NCBI GenBank assembly: GCA_964611335.1
Contig: CAZSXR010000003.1
Location: 186,001 to 250,000 of the forward strand
Length of the DNA: 64,000 bases
Direction: 5' to 3'
DNA from: BOG-1112 sp964611335
GTDB taxonomy: Bacteria; Bdellovibrionota_B; Oligoflexia; Oligoflexales; Bog-1112
The notes beneath the pieces were generated by a model. That model was given only the letters and a program-made list of their open reading frames with translations. It did not search any database and was not told where the DNA came from. Positions within the stretch are counted from its first letter, which is position 1, and each line of letters opens with the position of its first letter. This document shows positions 54,249 through 63,378 of the stretch, one piece after another. The position numbers and the translations under genes are program-made.

Positions 54249-55259
54249 ATGCAAAAAATACAAATTCTCCCAGTCTTTCTCTTAGGATGCTTCGTTTTGT
54301 CCTGTGCTCAAAAAACATCGGAACCGTCAAACTCTGTTGCAAAAATTACAGGTTCCACATCGACACAGTCTAATGTGGCCACCAGAGGGACTACAGGTAG
54401 CAGTTCCTCCTCCTTGGGAGGTTTGGGAAGTTTGCAATCCTTACTGAGTGGACTCACTGGTGGAGGATCTTCGTCAAGTAGTGGTGCGGGAATTCTTGGT
54501 GGTAGCGATGGAGCTATGGGAGGAGGAACGATGACAGGAGCAAACACAGCGAATGTGAATGCTATACAATGGTCAACACGATTTGGACCATCTTTTCTCT
54601 CCTTTCAAGTCTACGAAGTGCAAAAAAATTATTTGAATCAACAAAGTCTTCTTGCAAATAAAGACCCTGCAAAAAACTCGGATGTTTATGAATGTCCAGG
54701 TGATTCTCTTCTCGTAGGCTTTCGTGGGGTTTACGATCCCACGAAAGGTGATAGACAGATGCAAGCCTATTGTCAGTTTTTTGAAGATGGTGCAGGAAAT
54801 CCTCTTATCAAGAGCAACTGTTCTGTTGTTCAAGCGGTCAATGCCGCTCAGGATGCAAATCCTTTTTCCTGTGGTGCGGGCCTATTTTTAGCTGGTTTTC
54901 GTGCAACGTGGTATGAACAACAAAAAGATAGAGCTTATGCTTTCGAGTGTTGTGAATTGCGTACTCAATCTGGGTCTAAAATGGTTTTTCAAGAAACAAA
55001 GAATACGACAACAAACACTTCAAGTCCTATTTGTGAAACACCTGCAGGCTCAGCTATAAGCCAAGCGAATCACTATTTGGGTGTCCTTGATAATCATTGT
55101 CATGGTGCTATGTACAATTATCAAACAGGTCAACAGGATCCTGCTCCCACTGCTATTCAGACAATTTATTCGAGTTACATGTCTCATACTTCTATCGAAG
55201 GAGAAGCACAGAATGATCGCATCTGGAACTTTCAGTGCTGTCAGTTGGGTGTTCCCTAA
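54249..55259 (+). CDS. Lipoprotein with dermatopontin-like cysteine repeats
   Basis: 336 residues (ATG at 54249; one at 54246 is equally possible). Lipobox VLSC with Cys19, then a Ser/Gly-rich linker of about 75 residues. The rest has three similar units: ECPGDSLLVGFRGVYDP...DRQMQAYCQF, SCGAGLFLAGFRATWYEQQ...DRAYAFECCEL, and a last ending DRIWNFQCCQL. The CP.G..L.GF and DR.W.F.CC signs resemble animal dermatopontin (DERM) domains. Those bind matrix and adhesive ligands, so a surface-adhesion role is possible, by analogy only. Confidence 0.68.
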   Translation: MQKIQILPVFLLGCFVLSCAQKTSEPSNSVAKITGSTSTQSNVATRGTTGSSSSSLGGLGSLQSLLSGLTGGGSSSSSGAGILGGSDGAMGGGTMTGANTANVNAIQWSTRFGPSFLSFQVYEVQKNYLNQQSLLANKDPAKNSDVYECPGDSLLVGFRGVYDPTKGDRQMQAYCQFFEDGAGNPLIKSNCSVVQAVNAAQDANPFSCGAGLFLAGFRATWYEQQKDRAYAFECCELRTQSGSKMVFQETKNTTTNTSSPICETPAGSAISQANHYLGVLDNHCHGAMYNYQTGQQDPAPTAIQTIYSSYMSHTSIEGEAQNDRIWNFQCCQLGVP

Positions 55260-55282
55260 GCTTGATTAAAGGAACCGCGAGC

Positions 55283-56314
55283 CTAAGTTTTTCTCAGAGT
55301 TTTCTTCCACTCTTTTGCAAGTTTGAGAATGTCTTCTTCTTTCAGCGCATCAAATGCGTCTAAGTTCTTTTTTTCAATCAGATGCACTGATTTTATTTCT
55401 TCGTTAAAAACATCTGTAGGGAGTTCTTCTCTTACTCTTTCTATAATTTTCAGTAAGTCGTGTGAATTCGAAGTTTGAGAAAATAAATTTAAATATTCCT
55501 TCATTTGTGGGGTGTTGATTCCATAATAACTATGAAAAATTTTGCAAAATTCATTTAAATATTCGGTGTCAAGAATTTTCTCTTGGAAGAAATAAAGTGC
55601 GGGTTCAAAAAAATTATCGAAGTATAAAATAGGATCTGTCAGAGGTTTCATTTCTGTAAATTTAGAATGAGCTAATTTTCGAATTAAAATCGCATCCACA
55701 TGAGCGCGTGGAGCTTTGATATAACGAAGCAATTGTAAAGATTCCAAACGAGGAACCCCGAATATTCGCAAATACTGCAAATAACCCATACGTGAAAGAC
55801 GATTTTCCACAAAAAGTTTGATTCCCAAGTAAATCATAGGATCGGATTCTGCATTGTCTCCAAGCATAAGAAAATGACTCTGCGCATTGGAGTGCAAAAG
55901 AATGTTAAGAATCGCTGTGGATTTAAATGCGACTTGATTTTTTAATTGACTCAGTCGTCCCTGTCTTAAGTTGTAACCCTGGTTTTTAAAGGTATCGGAA
56001 GACCATGTGAGCCCATCTTGATGAAGTTTTTCCGAAAGAACTTTTCGCAATTGAGGAGGCGAAGCAGAGACAAAGTGTAAGGGTCTAGCCCTGGTTCCTA
56101 GGAGTCGGTGTCTATAGGCTTGTAAAAGTTCCTTGGCACCTAGGACTGTGACTTTCTCTCGAGCCTTTTCGAAGGGTATCTGAGCCATTTGAACAAAGGA
56201 TTCAAAGGCCGTTTCCAAATAGGTTTTGTCTATATCGCAAATGAGATGTTCATCCGCTTGAGAAAAATCCTCAAGAAAGCGACTTTCAATCAATTTCCAA
56301 ATTTTAAAACTCAA
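55283..56314 (-). CDS. HAD-fold protein of the App1/DUF2183 type (putative phosphatidate phosphatase)
   Basis: 343 residues. Motif I ICDIDKTYL, motif II FVSASPPQL, a lysine helix (QVAFKSTAILNILL) and motif IV LMLGDNAESDPMIY match App1-like DUF2183 proteins; yeast App1 is a phosphatidate phosphatase. Long C-terminal ~150-residue helical tail of unknown role. The start is TTG at 56314 with GGGAG five bases upstream; no ATG is near. Confidence 0.76.
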   Translation of the reverse strand: MSFKIWKLIESRFLEDFSQADEHLICDIDKTYLETAFESFVQMAQIPFEKAREKVTVLGAKELLQAYRHRLLGTRARPLHFVSASPPQLRKVLSEKLHQDGLTWSSDTFKNQGYNLRQGRLSQLKNQVAFKSTAILNILLHSNAQSHFLMLGDNAESDPMIYLGIKLFVENRLSRMGYLQYLRIFGVPRLESLQLLRYIKAPRAHVDAILIRKLAHSKFTEMKPLTDPILYFDNFFEPALYFFQEKILDTEYLNEFCKIFHSYYGINTPQMKEYLNLFSQTSNSHDLLKIIERVREELPTDVFNEEIKSVHLIEKKNLDAFDALKEEDILKLAKEWKKTLRKT

Positions 56315-56414
56315 AACGACTCCCTTTTATTCTTTCCGAAGATGACAGAACTATGCCTTCCTAGTTAGAATAGAAAAAAGGCTAAGTAAAGAATTCAATA
56401 AGATGGGTGGAATC

Positions 56415-56915
56415 ATGTCCGAAAGTCAACGGCTATGCTGCTACTGTCATCAGTATAAACCATGGATCTCCGCTAATAAAAGACTCAAAGATGGGTCCAG
56501 GTTATTTGTCGATGAGAAGAATGCACGTTGGTCAGGAAAACGCTGTCCTGATTGCGAAAGAAAGCGTGTACGTGCAGCTTTAAAATGCACTGGCTTCGAA
56601 AGAGAACTCATATTCAATGAACTCACCAAGCAAGGTTTCGAAGTTCTTACACACACTTTTCCTATCAAAGTTCGAAGAGAAGGCCCCATCCTCAATGTTG
56701 GTGTGCGTTATGCAAGTGCAAAAAATGGACAAATTGTTTTAGAAGATGAGAGTTTAGCTCAAGACTGCGATCTTTACATACTCCTCTTCTCCTCTGCTCG
56801 TCTGATAACCAAAGAACAGATCGAGCGCATACACCCTTCTCCGCTTAAAACAAATGTCATGGACGTGCGAAGACCTGAAAATCTTCGTAATGAAACTCAG
56901 CCGAGTAGTGTTTAG
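56415..56915 (+). CDS. Zinc-ribbon hypothetical protein
   Basis: 166 residues. Two cysteine pairs near the N-terminus (CCYC and RCPDC, about 35 residues apart) suggest a zinc ribbon, followed by a small mixed domain with no known motif. The ATG at 56415 has GGTGGA just upstream; an ATG at 56403 is also possible. It might bind nucleic acid. Family unknown. Divergent from the App1-like gene. Confidence 0.62.
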   Translation: MSESQRLCCYCHQYKPWISANKRLKDGSRLFVDEKNARWSGKRCPDCERKRVRAALKCTGFERELIFNELTKQGFEVLTHTFPIKVRREGPILNVGVRYASAKNGQIVLEDESLAQDCDLYILLFSSARLITKEQIERIHPSPLKTNVMDVRRPENLRNETQPSSV

Positions 56916-57204
56916 GTTGTCGCTATCGTGAACGGGAGCCTGCGCTTCCGAAGCTCCCTCTTTCTTGGGAGTCTTGTGGAGATTCATGCGTAGATTCAAA
57001 AAAATGAACCTTCGCTTTGGTTCCCAAATTGAAAATAGGAACTTAAGAAATATTTGTCTATAATTTGAGCAGATGTGTTTTGTTATTCCGTTCGCGAGAC
57101 AAAAGGATTCGCTGTTTGAATTTTCATCGCTTTTTGCATATATTTGGGCTATCCCGTCAAATTGTTTGGATCATGTGAGTTTTCTTTTTGAGTAGGATAG
57201 GCAA

Positions 57205-57774
57205 ATGCCTCATATAAATTCGTTGGACATCTTCAAAGGCATACCGAATAAGCTCACGCTCTTCAGAGTTTGCGTGATCCCTGTGCTTCTTTTCCTATAT
57301 CCTCTGGATTTTGAAAATTTGAATATTTTCTGCGCTTTTTTATTTGCGGTTGCTGCGTGGACGGATTTTTTTGATGGTTTCATAGCGCGACAATTCAAGA
57401 TGGAAAGCAAATTGGGAATGTTGCTGGATCCTATTGCGGACAAATTGCTTACAACTGCGGCCTTGGTTCTTCTCGCAGCAGACCACACGCTGTGGTCTTG
57501 GCTGGTGGGGCTTCTTCTTTGCAGAGACCTTGCGCTTTCAGGTGTGCGGCTTGTTGCTCGGGAACAGGGGATTTCGATCCCCGTGAGTTGGTTTGGCAAA
57601 TTCAAAACGTTGTTTTTAGACACCGGTATTTTTTGTTTGATGATGAAAAAGCAATTGTTTGATTGGCCTTTCCGCGAAGTGGGAATGATCTGTTTATGGT
57701 TGGGTGTATTCCTTTCTTTTTATTCTGCTTGGTTATATTTTCGAGATTTCTTCCATAAAATAACTCCTGAGTGA
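57205..57774 (+). CDS. pgsA: CDP-diacylglycerol-glycerol-3-phosphate 3-phosphatidyltransferase
   Basis: 189-residue integral membrane enzyme that makes phosphatidylglycerol phosphate. The CDP-alcohol phosphotransferase signature DG..AR...G...D...D reads DFFDGFIARQFKMESKLGML followed by LDPIADK. Four to five further hydrophobic segments follow. The N-terminal GIPNKLTLFRV is the PgsA start. GGATAGG precedes the ATG. The 289 bp upstream hold only its presumed promoter region. Confidence 0.92.
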   Translation: MPHINSLDIFKGIPNKLTLFRVCVIPVLLFLYPLDFENLNIFCAFLFAVAAWTDFFDGFIARQFKMESKLGMLLDPIADKLLTTAALVLLAADHTLWSWLVGLLLCRDLALSGVRLVAREQGISIPVSWFGKFKTLFLDTGIFCLMMKKQLFDWPFREVGMICLWLGVFLSFYSAWLYFRDFFHKITPE

Positions 57775-57821
57775 TGCTACAATTAAAGAGTGTCTTTGTT
57801 TCCTGTAAAAAGGCTTAGTCT

Positions 57822-58718
57822 ATGAAGCTTCGATTCTGGGGTGTTCGAGGGTCTAGACCCACACATAGATCTGATATTCTAGGCTATGGTGGGCATACAA
57901 CGTCTATGGAGTTCGTCCTTGAAGATAAGGATTTCCTGATCTTCCTCGATGGAGGTTCAGGACTTTCCCGTTATGGTCGGCATACGGGTGAGTATACGGA
58001 AAAGAAAAAAGTATATTTTCTAATCACTCACACCCATTGGGATCATATTCTAGGTTTTCCCTACTTCAAACTTTTTCTCAATCCTAAAATCAAATTTACA
58101 TTTTTTGCATCGACAACATCCAAAGCGCGATTTTCAGATTTATTTTTAGCTTTGCAAAGATCGAGTCACCTGCAAGTTCCTCCCTTTCTTATGCGTTCGA
58201 AATTGAGATTCACCGAAGTAAAACCGGAAACAACATTTCTCATAGAAAATTGCGTCGAAGTCAAAACTCATCAGATCAATCACCAAGGCATTACACTTTC
58301 CTATAGACTTCAATATAAGAATTCTTCGGTTGCTATCGTTACAGACAATGCGCCTATTGAAAATGGAAACTATCTTGGTGAAGGTATGAGAGAACGTGCG
58401 AACTCGGATCCTCTGGCGTTTGAAAAAGAATACAACGATTCTCTTGTTAACTTTTTAGAAGATACACATACGGTAGTTTTTGACACGCTTTTTACCGAGA
58501 AGAATTTAAAAGCAGATTGGGGACATTCCACTACACGACGTGCTTTAGAATTTTGTAAGAAAGCAAAAGTAAAACGCATGATTATTTTTCACCACTCGCC
58601 AGAAGATTCGGATAGCGATCTTGAAATCAAGAAAAAAGATGTGAAAGATGAAGCAAAAAAATACGGATTGGAAGTGGTGATTGCAAGAGAGGGGGAAGAA
58701 TGGACACTTTGCGAGTAA
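57822..58718 (+). CDS. Metallo-beta-lactamase-fold hydrolase, first of a tandem pair
   Basis: 298 residues. Start KLRFWGVRGSRPT and the metal motif HTHWDHILGFPYF are typical of the phosphodiesterase/RNase Z-like MBL branch. Later metal ligands lie in TDNAP, DTLFTE and a WGHSTTR motif, then FHHSP. Substrate is not known; members include cyclic-nucleotide phosphodiesterases and RNases. Overlaps the next gene, a paralogue, by 19 bp. Confidence 0.86.
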   Translation: MKLRFWGVRGSRPTHRSDILGYGGHTTSMEFVLEDKDFLIFLDGGSGLSRYGRHTGEYTEKKKVYFLITHTHWDHILGFPYFKLFLNPKIKFTFFASTTSKARFSDLFLALQRSSHLQVPPFLMRSKLRFTEVKPETTFLIENCVEVKTHQINHQGITLSYRLQYKNSSVAIVTDNAPIENGNYLGEGMRERANSDPLAFEKEYNDSLVNFLEDTHTVVFDTLFTEKNLKADWGHSTTRRALEFCKKAKVKRMIIFHHSPEDSDSDLEIKKKDVKDEAKKYGLEVVIAREGEEWTLCE

Positions 58719-59572
58719 AATTTTGGGGAACTCGTGGAATTATTCCCTCACCCCGAAAAAACACTATAGAGTTCGGTGGGAATACAACATGTATACAAGT
58801 TGTATTCGAAGATAAGCTGATCGTTGTGGATATGGGTCATGGAGCTGCTCTCTTTGGAGAGACTTTAGAAGAGAGAATTCTTAATAAAAATGAAAGTTTT
58901 GAAATCCATATTTTCTTCACTCATTTTCATTGGGATCACATTTTAGGTCTGCCTTTTTTCCATCCGATTTATTATCCATCGACTGTTCTACATATCTATG
59001 CGCCTGTTCCCGTTTCCGAAATGTGGGAAAGTTTGGATGTTTTGTTTGATGGAAGTTATTCTCCTTTTGCGGGTATTGACAGCATGCCTTCCAAAATTCA
59101 TTTTCATGAGTTAAAAGGCACACTCGCCTTAGGGAATTTGATTGTCGATTATATTCCTTTGAACCATCATATTCACGGACAAGAACTTGTAGCTTCTGAC
59201 GTCTATTCCTATCGATTTAAAGCAGGAAGGTCGTCACTCGTTCTTGCAAGTGATCACGATGCACATCCGAGTCCTTTGAATGATGCGTTTGTTGAATTTG
59301 CAAAAGGTGCTGACATTTTAGTTCATGATGCGCAGTATACTGAAAAAGATGTGCTGGTGGGTTGGGGGCATTCCACAGTAACTCAAGCTTTGGATAATGC
59401 CCGTCGCATTGATTCCCGTTTGTGCCTATTAACGCATCACGATCCTGAAAGAGATGATGCCGACATTCATGCTTTAGATGCCGAATATAAGGCAAAGCCG
59501 GAATACAAAGGTCTTCACTTTGAATTTGCTCGCGAAGGTGTTCTCTACGCCACTTCTGCTTACAAAAAATAG
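58700..59572 (+). CDS. Metallo-beta-lactamase-fold hydrolase, second of a tandem pair
   Basis: 290 residues, the same architecture as the previous gene: RVKFWGTRGIIPSP, metal motif HFHWDHILGLPFF, ASDHDAH, HDAQYTE, WGHSTVTQ and LTHHDPE. The metal ligands are complete. The two proteins are clearly diverged copies and probably arose by tandem duplication. GAGGGGGAAG lies before the ATG within the end of the first gene. Confidence 0.86.
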   Translation: MDTLRVKFWGTRGIIPSPRKNTIEFGGNTTCIQVVFEDKLIVVDMGHGAALFGETLEERILNKNESFEIHIFFTHFHWDHILGLPFFHPIYYPSTVLHIYAPVPVSEMWESLDVLFDGSYSPFAGIDSMPSKIHFHELKGTLALGNLIVDYIPLNHHIHGQELVASDVYSYRFKAGRSSLVLASDHDAHPSPLNDAFVEFAKGADILVHDAQYTEKDVLVGWGHSTVTQALDNARRIDSRLCLLTHHDPERDDADIHALDAEYKAKPEYKGLHFEFAREGVLYATSAYKK

Positions 59573-59628
59573 ACAAAAGATATCTTCCGCGTTAGGATCT
59601 TTCCTCTTCTCAAAAAAAGGAAGCATCC

Positions 59629-60657
59629 ATGACTTTTCAAAAAAAATATGACGTACTGACGATTTGTAATGCACTTGTAGATATTATTTACAAAGCAAGT
59701 GACCTTGAATTGAAGCAGTTCAAGCTAACAAAAGGGCAAATGAACCTGGTTGAAAGCGAAAAACAACTCGCTATACTTCGGCATTTTGCGGGGCGTGAAA
59801 CAACCGTGGAAATCGGTGGCTCCTCCTTGAATGCGATGCGTGCTCTTGCTATGTTGAAAAAGAAAACAGTGTTTGCAGGAATGCTCTCAGAAGATCCTCA
59901 TGGTTATACAGTGCGTAAGAGATTGGAAGATTTGAATATCAAAGCCAATCTTCATTACACAGAAAAAGATGCAACAGGAACCTGTGTGGTTCTCGTAACT
60001 CAAGATGGCGAGCGTACGATGAATACACACTTGGGAGCTTCACGTTTATATACCAAAGACATCATTCCTGTAACGGACATCCAAGAAGCTCGGATTTTTC
60101 ATATCAGTGGTTATCAGTGGGATACAGAAGCTCAAAAAGAAACCATTGCAACTGCCTTGAAACTTGCAAAAGAAGCAGATTGTGAAATTTCCTTTGATCT
60201 TGCGGATCCTTTTGTCGTGAGTAAGTACAAAGACTCCTTTACTTCCATCATTGAAGAATATGCAGATATTGTCTTTGCAAATGAGGAAGAAGCGAAACTT
60301 CTCTATGGGCTCTCCGCGCAAGAAACAGCGCAACGTATAGTGGATTCCGGTGCTATTGCTGTGATCAAATTGGGCGCGAGAGGTGCTTGGGTTCAAAATA
60401 AAAAAGAAGCTTTTCAAATCGGTGCGGTGCCTACGGATGTTGTCGATACAACAGGGGCGGGGGATATGTTTGCTGCTGGATTTTTATTTGGGCACCTTTC
60501 AGGATTAGGTTTAGAGACTTCCTCTCATATCGCTGCTTATCTCGCGAGTGATGTGATCAGTCGCTATGGTGCTCATCTTTCAGAAGAAGCTGTGGAATTT
60601 ATTTTGCGGCATCACAGCAAAAGCACGCACAACCGCGATAAAAAAGACTTTGCTTAG
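59629..60657 (+). CDS. PfkB-family sugar kinase, adenosine-kinase-like
   Basis: 342 residues. It has the PfkB patterns GGSSLNAMRAL and DTTGAGDMFAAGFLFG (catalytic Asp in the GAGD motif). An N-terminal NALVDIIYK and the long insert MNLVESEKQ are seen in bacterial adenosine-kinase-like members. Substrate could be adenosine or another nucleoside or sugar. AAAAGGAAG lies before the ATG. Confidence 0.84.
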   Translation: MTFQKKYDVLTICNALVDIIYKASDLELKQFKLTKGQMNLVESEKQLAILRHFAGRETTVEIGGSSLNAMRALAMLKKKTVFAGMLSEDPHGYTVRKRLEDLNIKANLHYTEKDATGTCVVLVTQDGERTMNTHLGASRLYTKDIIPVTDIQEARIFHISGYQWDTEAQKETIATALKLAKEADCEISFDLADPFVVSKYKDSFTSIIEEYADIVFANEEEAKLLYGLSAQETAQRIVDSGAIAVIKLGARGAWVQNKKEAFQIGAVPTDVVDTTGAGDMFAAGFLFGHLSGLGLETSSHIAAYLASDVISRYGAHLSEEAVEFILRHHSKSTHNRDKKDFA

Positions 60658-60757
60658 AGTCCAATTGCCCTGCTTCTTTACAAAATCTTAAGAAAGGTAT
60701 TATATCCTCTAAACCTTTGAGAATTTTTTGCTCACGCATCAAGGAAATATTTAGGCA

Positions 60758-61525
60758 ATGCAAACTCAAGTTGACAGTACTATAGCAGAAGAGAAAAAAG
60801 TAAAAATCAAAGAAGAACCTGCATTTTTCAGTTATGAGAATTTGCGTTCCCTCTTCATTCTTATCCTAGCTATTTTAGCAATTCGTTGGTCGTGTGCTTC
60901 TCCTTACCACGTTCCAACGCCATCGATGGAGCCTTCCATTAAAGTAGGTGATCGGTTGCTTGCTTACAAACTTGCATACAATTTGAAATTGCCATTTACA
61001 GATTATGTTCTTTTCGAGTGGGCTCAGGTGAAACGGGGAGACATCATCATTTTCAAATATCCAAGGGATACGAGTCTGGATTATGTGAAACGTGTGGTGG
61101 GTATTGCAGGAGATCGTCTGCGTTTAGTGGATGATGTGTTGTATATCAATGGTGTTCCTCAGCAGAGAGTGAATCATAATTTTGATCGAGCGATACTTGA
61201 AGATATTACAGTGCAGAAAGATCGAAAAGATTTGTATGAAGAAACTTTGGATGGTGTGAAGCACTGGACTATGAATTCCAATTCCGAGATGCGTGCATAT
61301 GGAATGGCTAATTGGCATAGTACGGAAGATTATGTAGTACCGGAAGGTTCTGTGTTTACGATTGGTGATAATAGAGATGATTCTTCGGATGGCCGCTTTT
61401 GGGGTGAGGTCCCTCTTTCTTATGTAAAGGGTAAGGCTCTCTTTGTGATCTGGAGTATGTACACGGAGAAAGATGAAGTCCTTCCTAAGATGCGATTTAG
61501 CCGTTTTTTCACCTGGCTTCACTGA
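60758..61525 (+). CDS. lepB: Signal peptidase I
   Basis: 255 residues. A membrane segment at about 32-46, catalytic Ser56 in PTPSMEPSI, Lys111 in DYVKRVVG and box E GDNRDDSSDGRFWG. It removes signal peptides on the outer face of the inner membrane. There is a second signal peptidase gene at 63379, so the organism has at least two copies. The upstream gap has no strong regulatory sign. Confidence 0.94.
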   Translation: MQTQVDSTIAEEKKVKIKEEPAFFSYENLRSLFILILAILAIRWSCASPYHVPTPSMEPSIKVGDRLLAYKLAYNLKLPFTDYVLFEWAQVKRGDIIIFKYPRDTSLDYVKRVVGIAGDRLRLVDDVLYINGVPQQRVNHNFDRAILEDITVQKDRKDLYEETLDGVKHWTMNSNSEMRAYGMANWHSTEDYVVPEGSVFTIGDNRDDSSDGRFWGEVPLSYVKGKALFVIWSMYTEKDEVLPKMRFSRFFTWLH

Positions 61526-61630
61526 GGCAAGTTCCTAAAAATAGAGATATAATTTCGATCTTGTCAGTTTTTCTCAGAAGGTGCCGAAAGAGGGATGAAC
61601 GTCTTTCGTGTTCGATAGGAAGAGGGCATC

Positions 61631-61939
61631 ATGACAGCAGGACAAGAACATAAATTCATCTTCATGAAAGAATACTGGGTAGGCGATTCTCGTGACGGGG
61701 TTCTTGTCAACGGTGATGGTTATCACTTCTTCCGTATGCTAGCAGATGGTTTGATACTGGAAGCTTTTGAAGTTTATGAAAATGAAGAAGGTGAAGAGGT
61801 AGTCACTCCTCTACCTGAAATGTTGAATGTAGGTTGGATCAAAGATCTTGGTTTTGACAATATGGAAGAATTGGATCCTATCGAAGAAAGAGAATTTCAA
61901 AGAATCAAAAAACTCAGTGATGCACACATACAAGATTGA
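61631..61939 (+). CDS. Small acidic hypothetical protein
   Basis: 102 residues, acidic, without signal peptide or membrane segment. Two parts: a mixed N-terminal domain (KFIFMKEYWVGDSRDGVLV) and an acidic helical C-terminus. GGAAGAGG lies six bases before the ATG, which supports translation. No family recognised. Convergent with the next gene. Confidence 0.6.
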   Translation: MTAGQEHKFIFMKEYWVGDSRDGVLVNGDGYHFFRMLADGLILEAFEVYENEEGEEVVTPLPEMLNVGWIKDLGFDNMEELDPIEEREFQRIKKLSDAHIQD

Positions 61940-61944
61940 AAAAT

Positions 61945-62157
61945 TTATTCTTCTTCATCGTGTATCAGAGATTCCCTGCGAATTTGTAAAATACTTTTAT
62001 ACCATGCTAGAGTTTGTTCAATAAGCCATTGGTTGGCAGTGAATTGAGCTGGGGGAATGATTTCTTCGCAGTAATCGAGAAACTCCGCTTCATTGGCATC
62101 AGGATTCGCTTTGATCCACATTTTAACCTTTTTTTTGAATTCATTTATATCCAACAT
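61945..62157 (-). CDS. Small helical hypothetical protein
   Basis: 70 residues, helical and acidic at the end, without signal peptide. AGGG lies four bases before the ATG. It sits 5 bp from the stop of the convergent plus-strand gene. Composition looks protein-like (regular Trp, Pro and Ala spacing), but there is no family support. Confidence 0.5.
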   Translation of the reverse strand: MLDINEFKKKVKMWIKANPDANEAEFLDYCEEIIPPAQFTANQWLIEQTLAWYKSILQIRRESLIHDEEE

Positions 62158-62256
62158 AGAACCCTACATTTGTTAACATTTATCTTTCGGAAAATTTATG
62201 AGAGTCTTTAGGTAAAAAGTATCTGTTTTCTTTTCTTGATAAGGATTCTAACAACC

Positions 62257-62931
62257 ATGACACCAAATCTCCCGCTCAGTGATTTTATTGCCTTAAAAGA
62301 ATTATTTTTAGCTTCTAAACAAAGCCCTTTTCCTAATGGAGCCTTTGAACTATTAGGAGACAACCTGAAAATTTGGTTAAGCAACTTATTAACCAAATTA
62401 GGAGTGGGAAACCAGCTCCTTGTCCTCGGAAAGGTGCACCCACAGGCAATATTGGAAGGTCGTGTGTATGTTGCAGAAGGTGCGACTGTGGAACCTACAG
62501 CTTATATTCAAGGGCCGGCATATATAGGGCCAGGAACGGAAGTCCGACATGGTGCTTATATTCGAGGCAATGTCTATGTGGGAAAGAGTTGTGTCGTAGG
62601 GCATTGCACAGAAGTCAAATCTTCCGTGTTCTTCGATGGAGCTAAGGCGGGTCATTTCGCTTATGTCGGAGATTCTATACTTGGTCGGAATGTGAATCTC
62701 GGAGCAGGAACCAAACTTGCAAATTTGAAACTTCGAGCGACCGAAGTTTCCTATCTTGATCCTTCCACACGAAAACGTGTGGGAAGTCATTTGAAAAAGT
62801 TCGGAGCCATAGTCGGAGATGAAGTGCAAACAGGTTGCAACAGTGTTCTGTCGCCGGGATCTTTGTTGCTTCCTAAAACTTCAGTACTCCCTTGTGCGCA
62901 TTTTCATGGAACTTTGTTTCCGAAAAACTAA
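62257..62931 (+). CDS. Left-handed beta-helix (hexapeptide-repeat) protein
   Basis: 224 residues from ATG at 62257 (AAGGA eleven bases upstream; a TTG at 62236 is possible). Hexapeptide repeats run from about residue 60 to 200: ILEGRVYVAEGATVEPTAYI, GPGTEVRHGAYIRGNVYVG, NVNLGAGTKLANLK. The pattern recalls the C-terminal part of GlmU and UDP-N-acetylglucosamine diphosphorylase-like proteins, without the nucleotidyltransferase core. Probably an acyl- or sugar-nucleotide transferase trimer. Its stop is directly followed, in the same frame, by a Nudix segment. Confidence 0.78.
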   Translation: MTPNLPLSDFIALKELFLASKQSPFPNGAFELLGDNLKIWLSNLLTKLGVGNQLLVLGKVHPQAILEGRVYVAEGATVEPTAYIQGPAYIGPGTEVRHGAYIRGNVYVGKSCVVGHCTEVKSSVFFDGAKAGHFAYVGDSILGRNVNLGAGTKLANLKLRATEVSYLDPSTRKRVGSHLKKFGAIVGDEVQTGCNSVLSPGSLLLPKTSVLPCAHFHGTLFPKN

Positions 62932-63276
62932 AATTTTCTATTTAAAACCCATAATTCAAAAAAATCGACGAATCCAGGTGCATGGGAACCTGTTGCAGGA
63001 AAAATGGAATTGGGAGAAAGTCCTGAGCATACACTTGTAAGAGAAGTTTTCGAAGAAGCAGGTTTGCGTGTGGAAGCACCTATGTCCCCTGTTTATACAG
63101 CTCAGTCTTTGCGTGGAAATGAACCTATGCTTCTCTTATATTATGTATGTGAGTCTGAAAGTGGGGATGTGACCATATCGGACGAACATTCGGAATATGC
63201 CTGGGTGGATGCTCAGACCTTTATGGAACGTGTACCTTTTGCTGAAATTCGTGAGCTTATGCGACGTGCACTTTGA
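62932..63276 (+). pseudogene. Nudix hydrolase segment without a start codon
   Basis: 114 codons, in frame with the gene before it and separated from it by a single TAA (62929). It begins NFLFKTHNSKKSTNPGAWEP and contains a complete Nudix box: GKMELGESPEHTLVREVFEE with AGL (GX5EX7REXXEEXG). The first strand of the fold is missing, and no ATG, GTG or TTG occurs before the ATG inside the box (63004), which would delete the Gly. So it is either a 5'-truncated remnant or a domain once fused to the beta-helix protein. Read-through of the TAA would give the fusion. The C-terminal part looks intact to TGA at 63274. Confidence 0.66.
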
Positions 63277-63378
63277 TTTTTCCTTGGAAAATCAACAGAT
63301 AATATCTCCTTGCCTCGCCATCTGACAAAGTATATCTTTGGATTTCCGCCTTATTCGTACAGCCATTTAAAGGTATTT

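Noticed and set aside
54129..54263. 45-residue N-terminal extension of MnmA
   Set aside because: MnmA normally starts shortly before the PP-loop; the ATG at 54128 has a good ribosome-binding site, and the extension would overlap the divergent promoter region.
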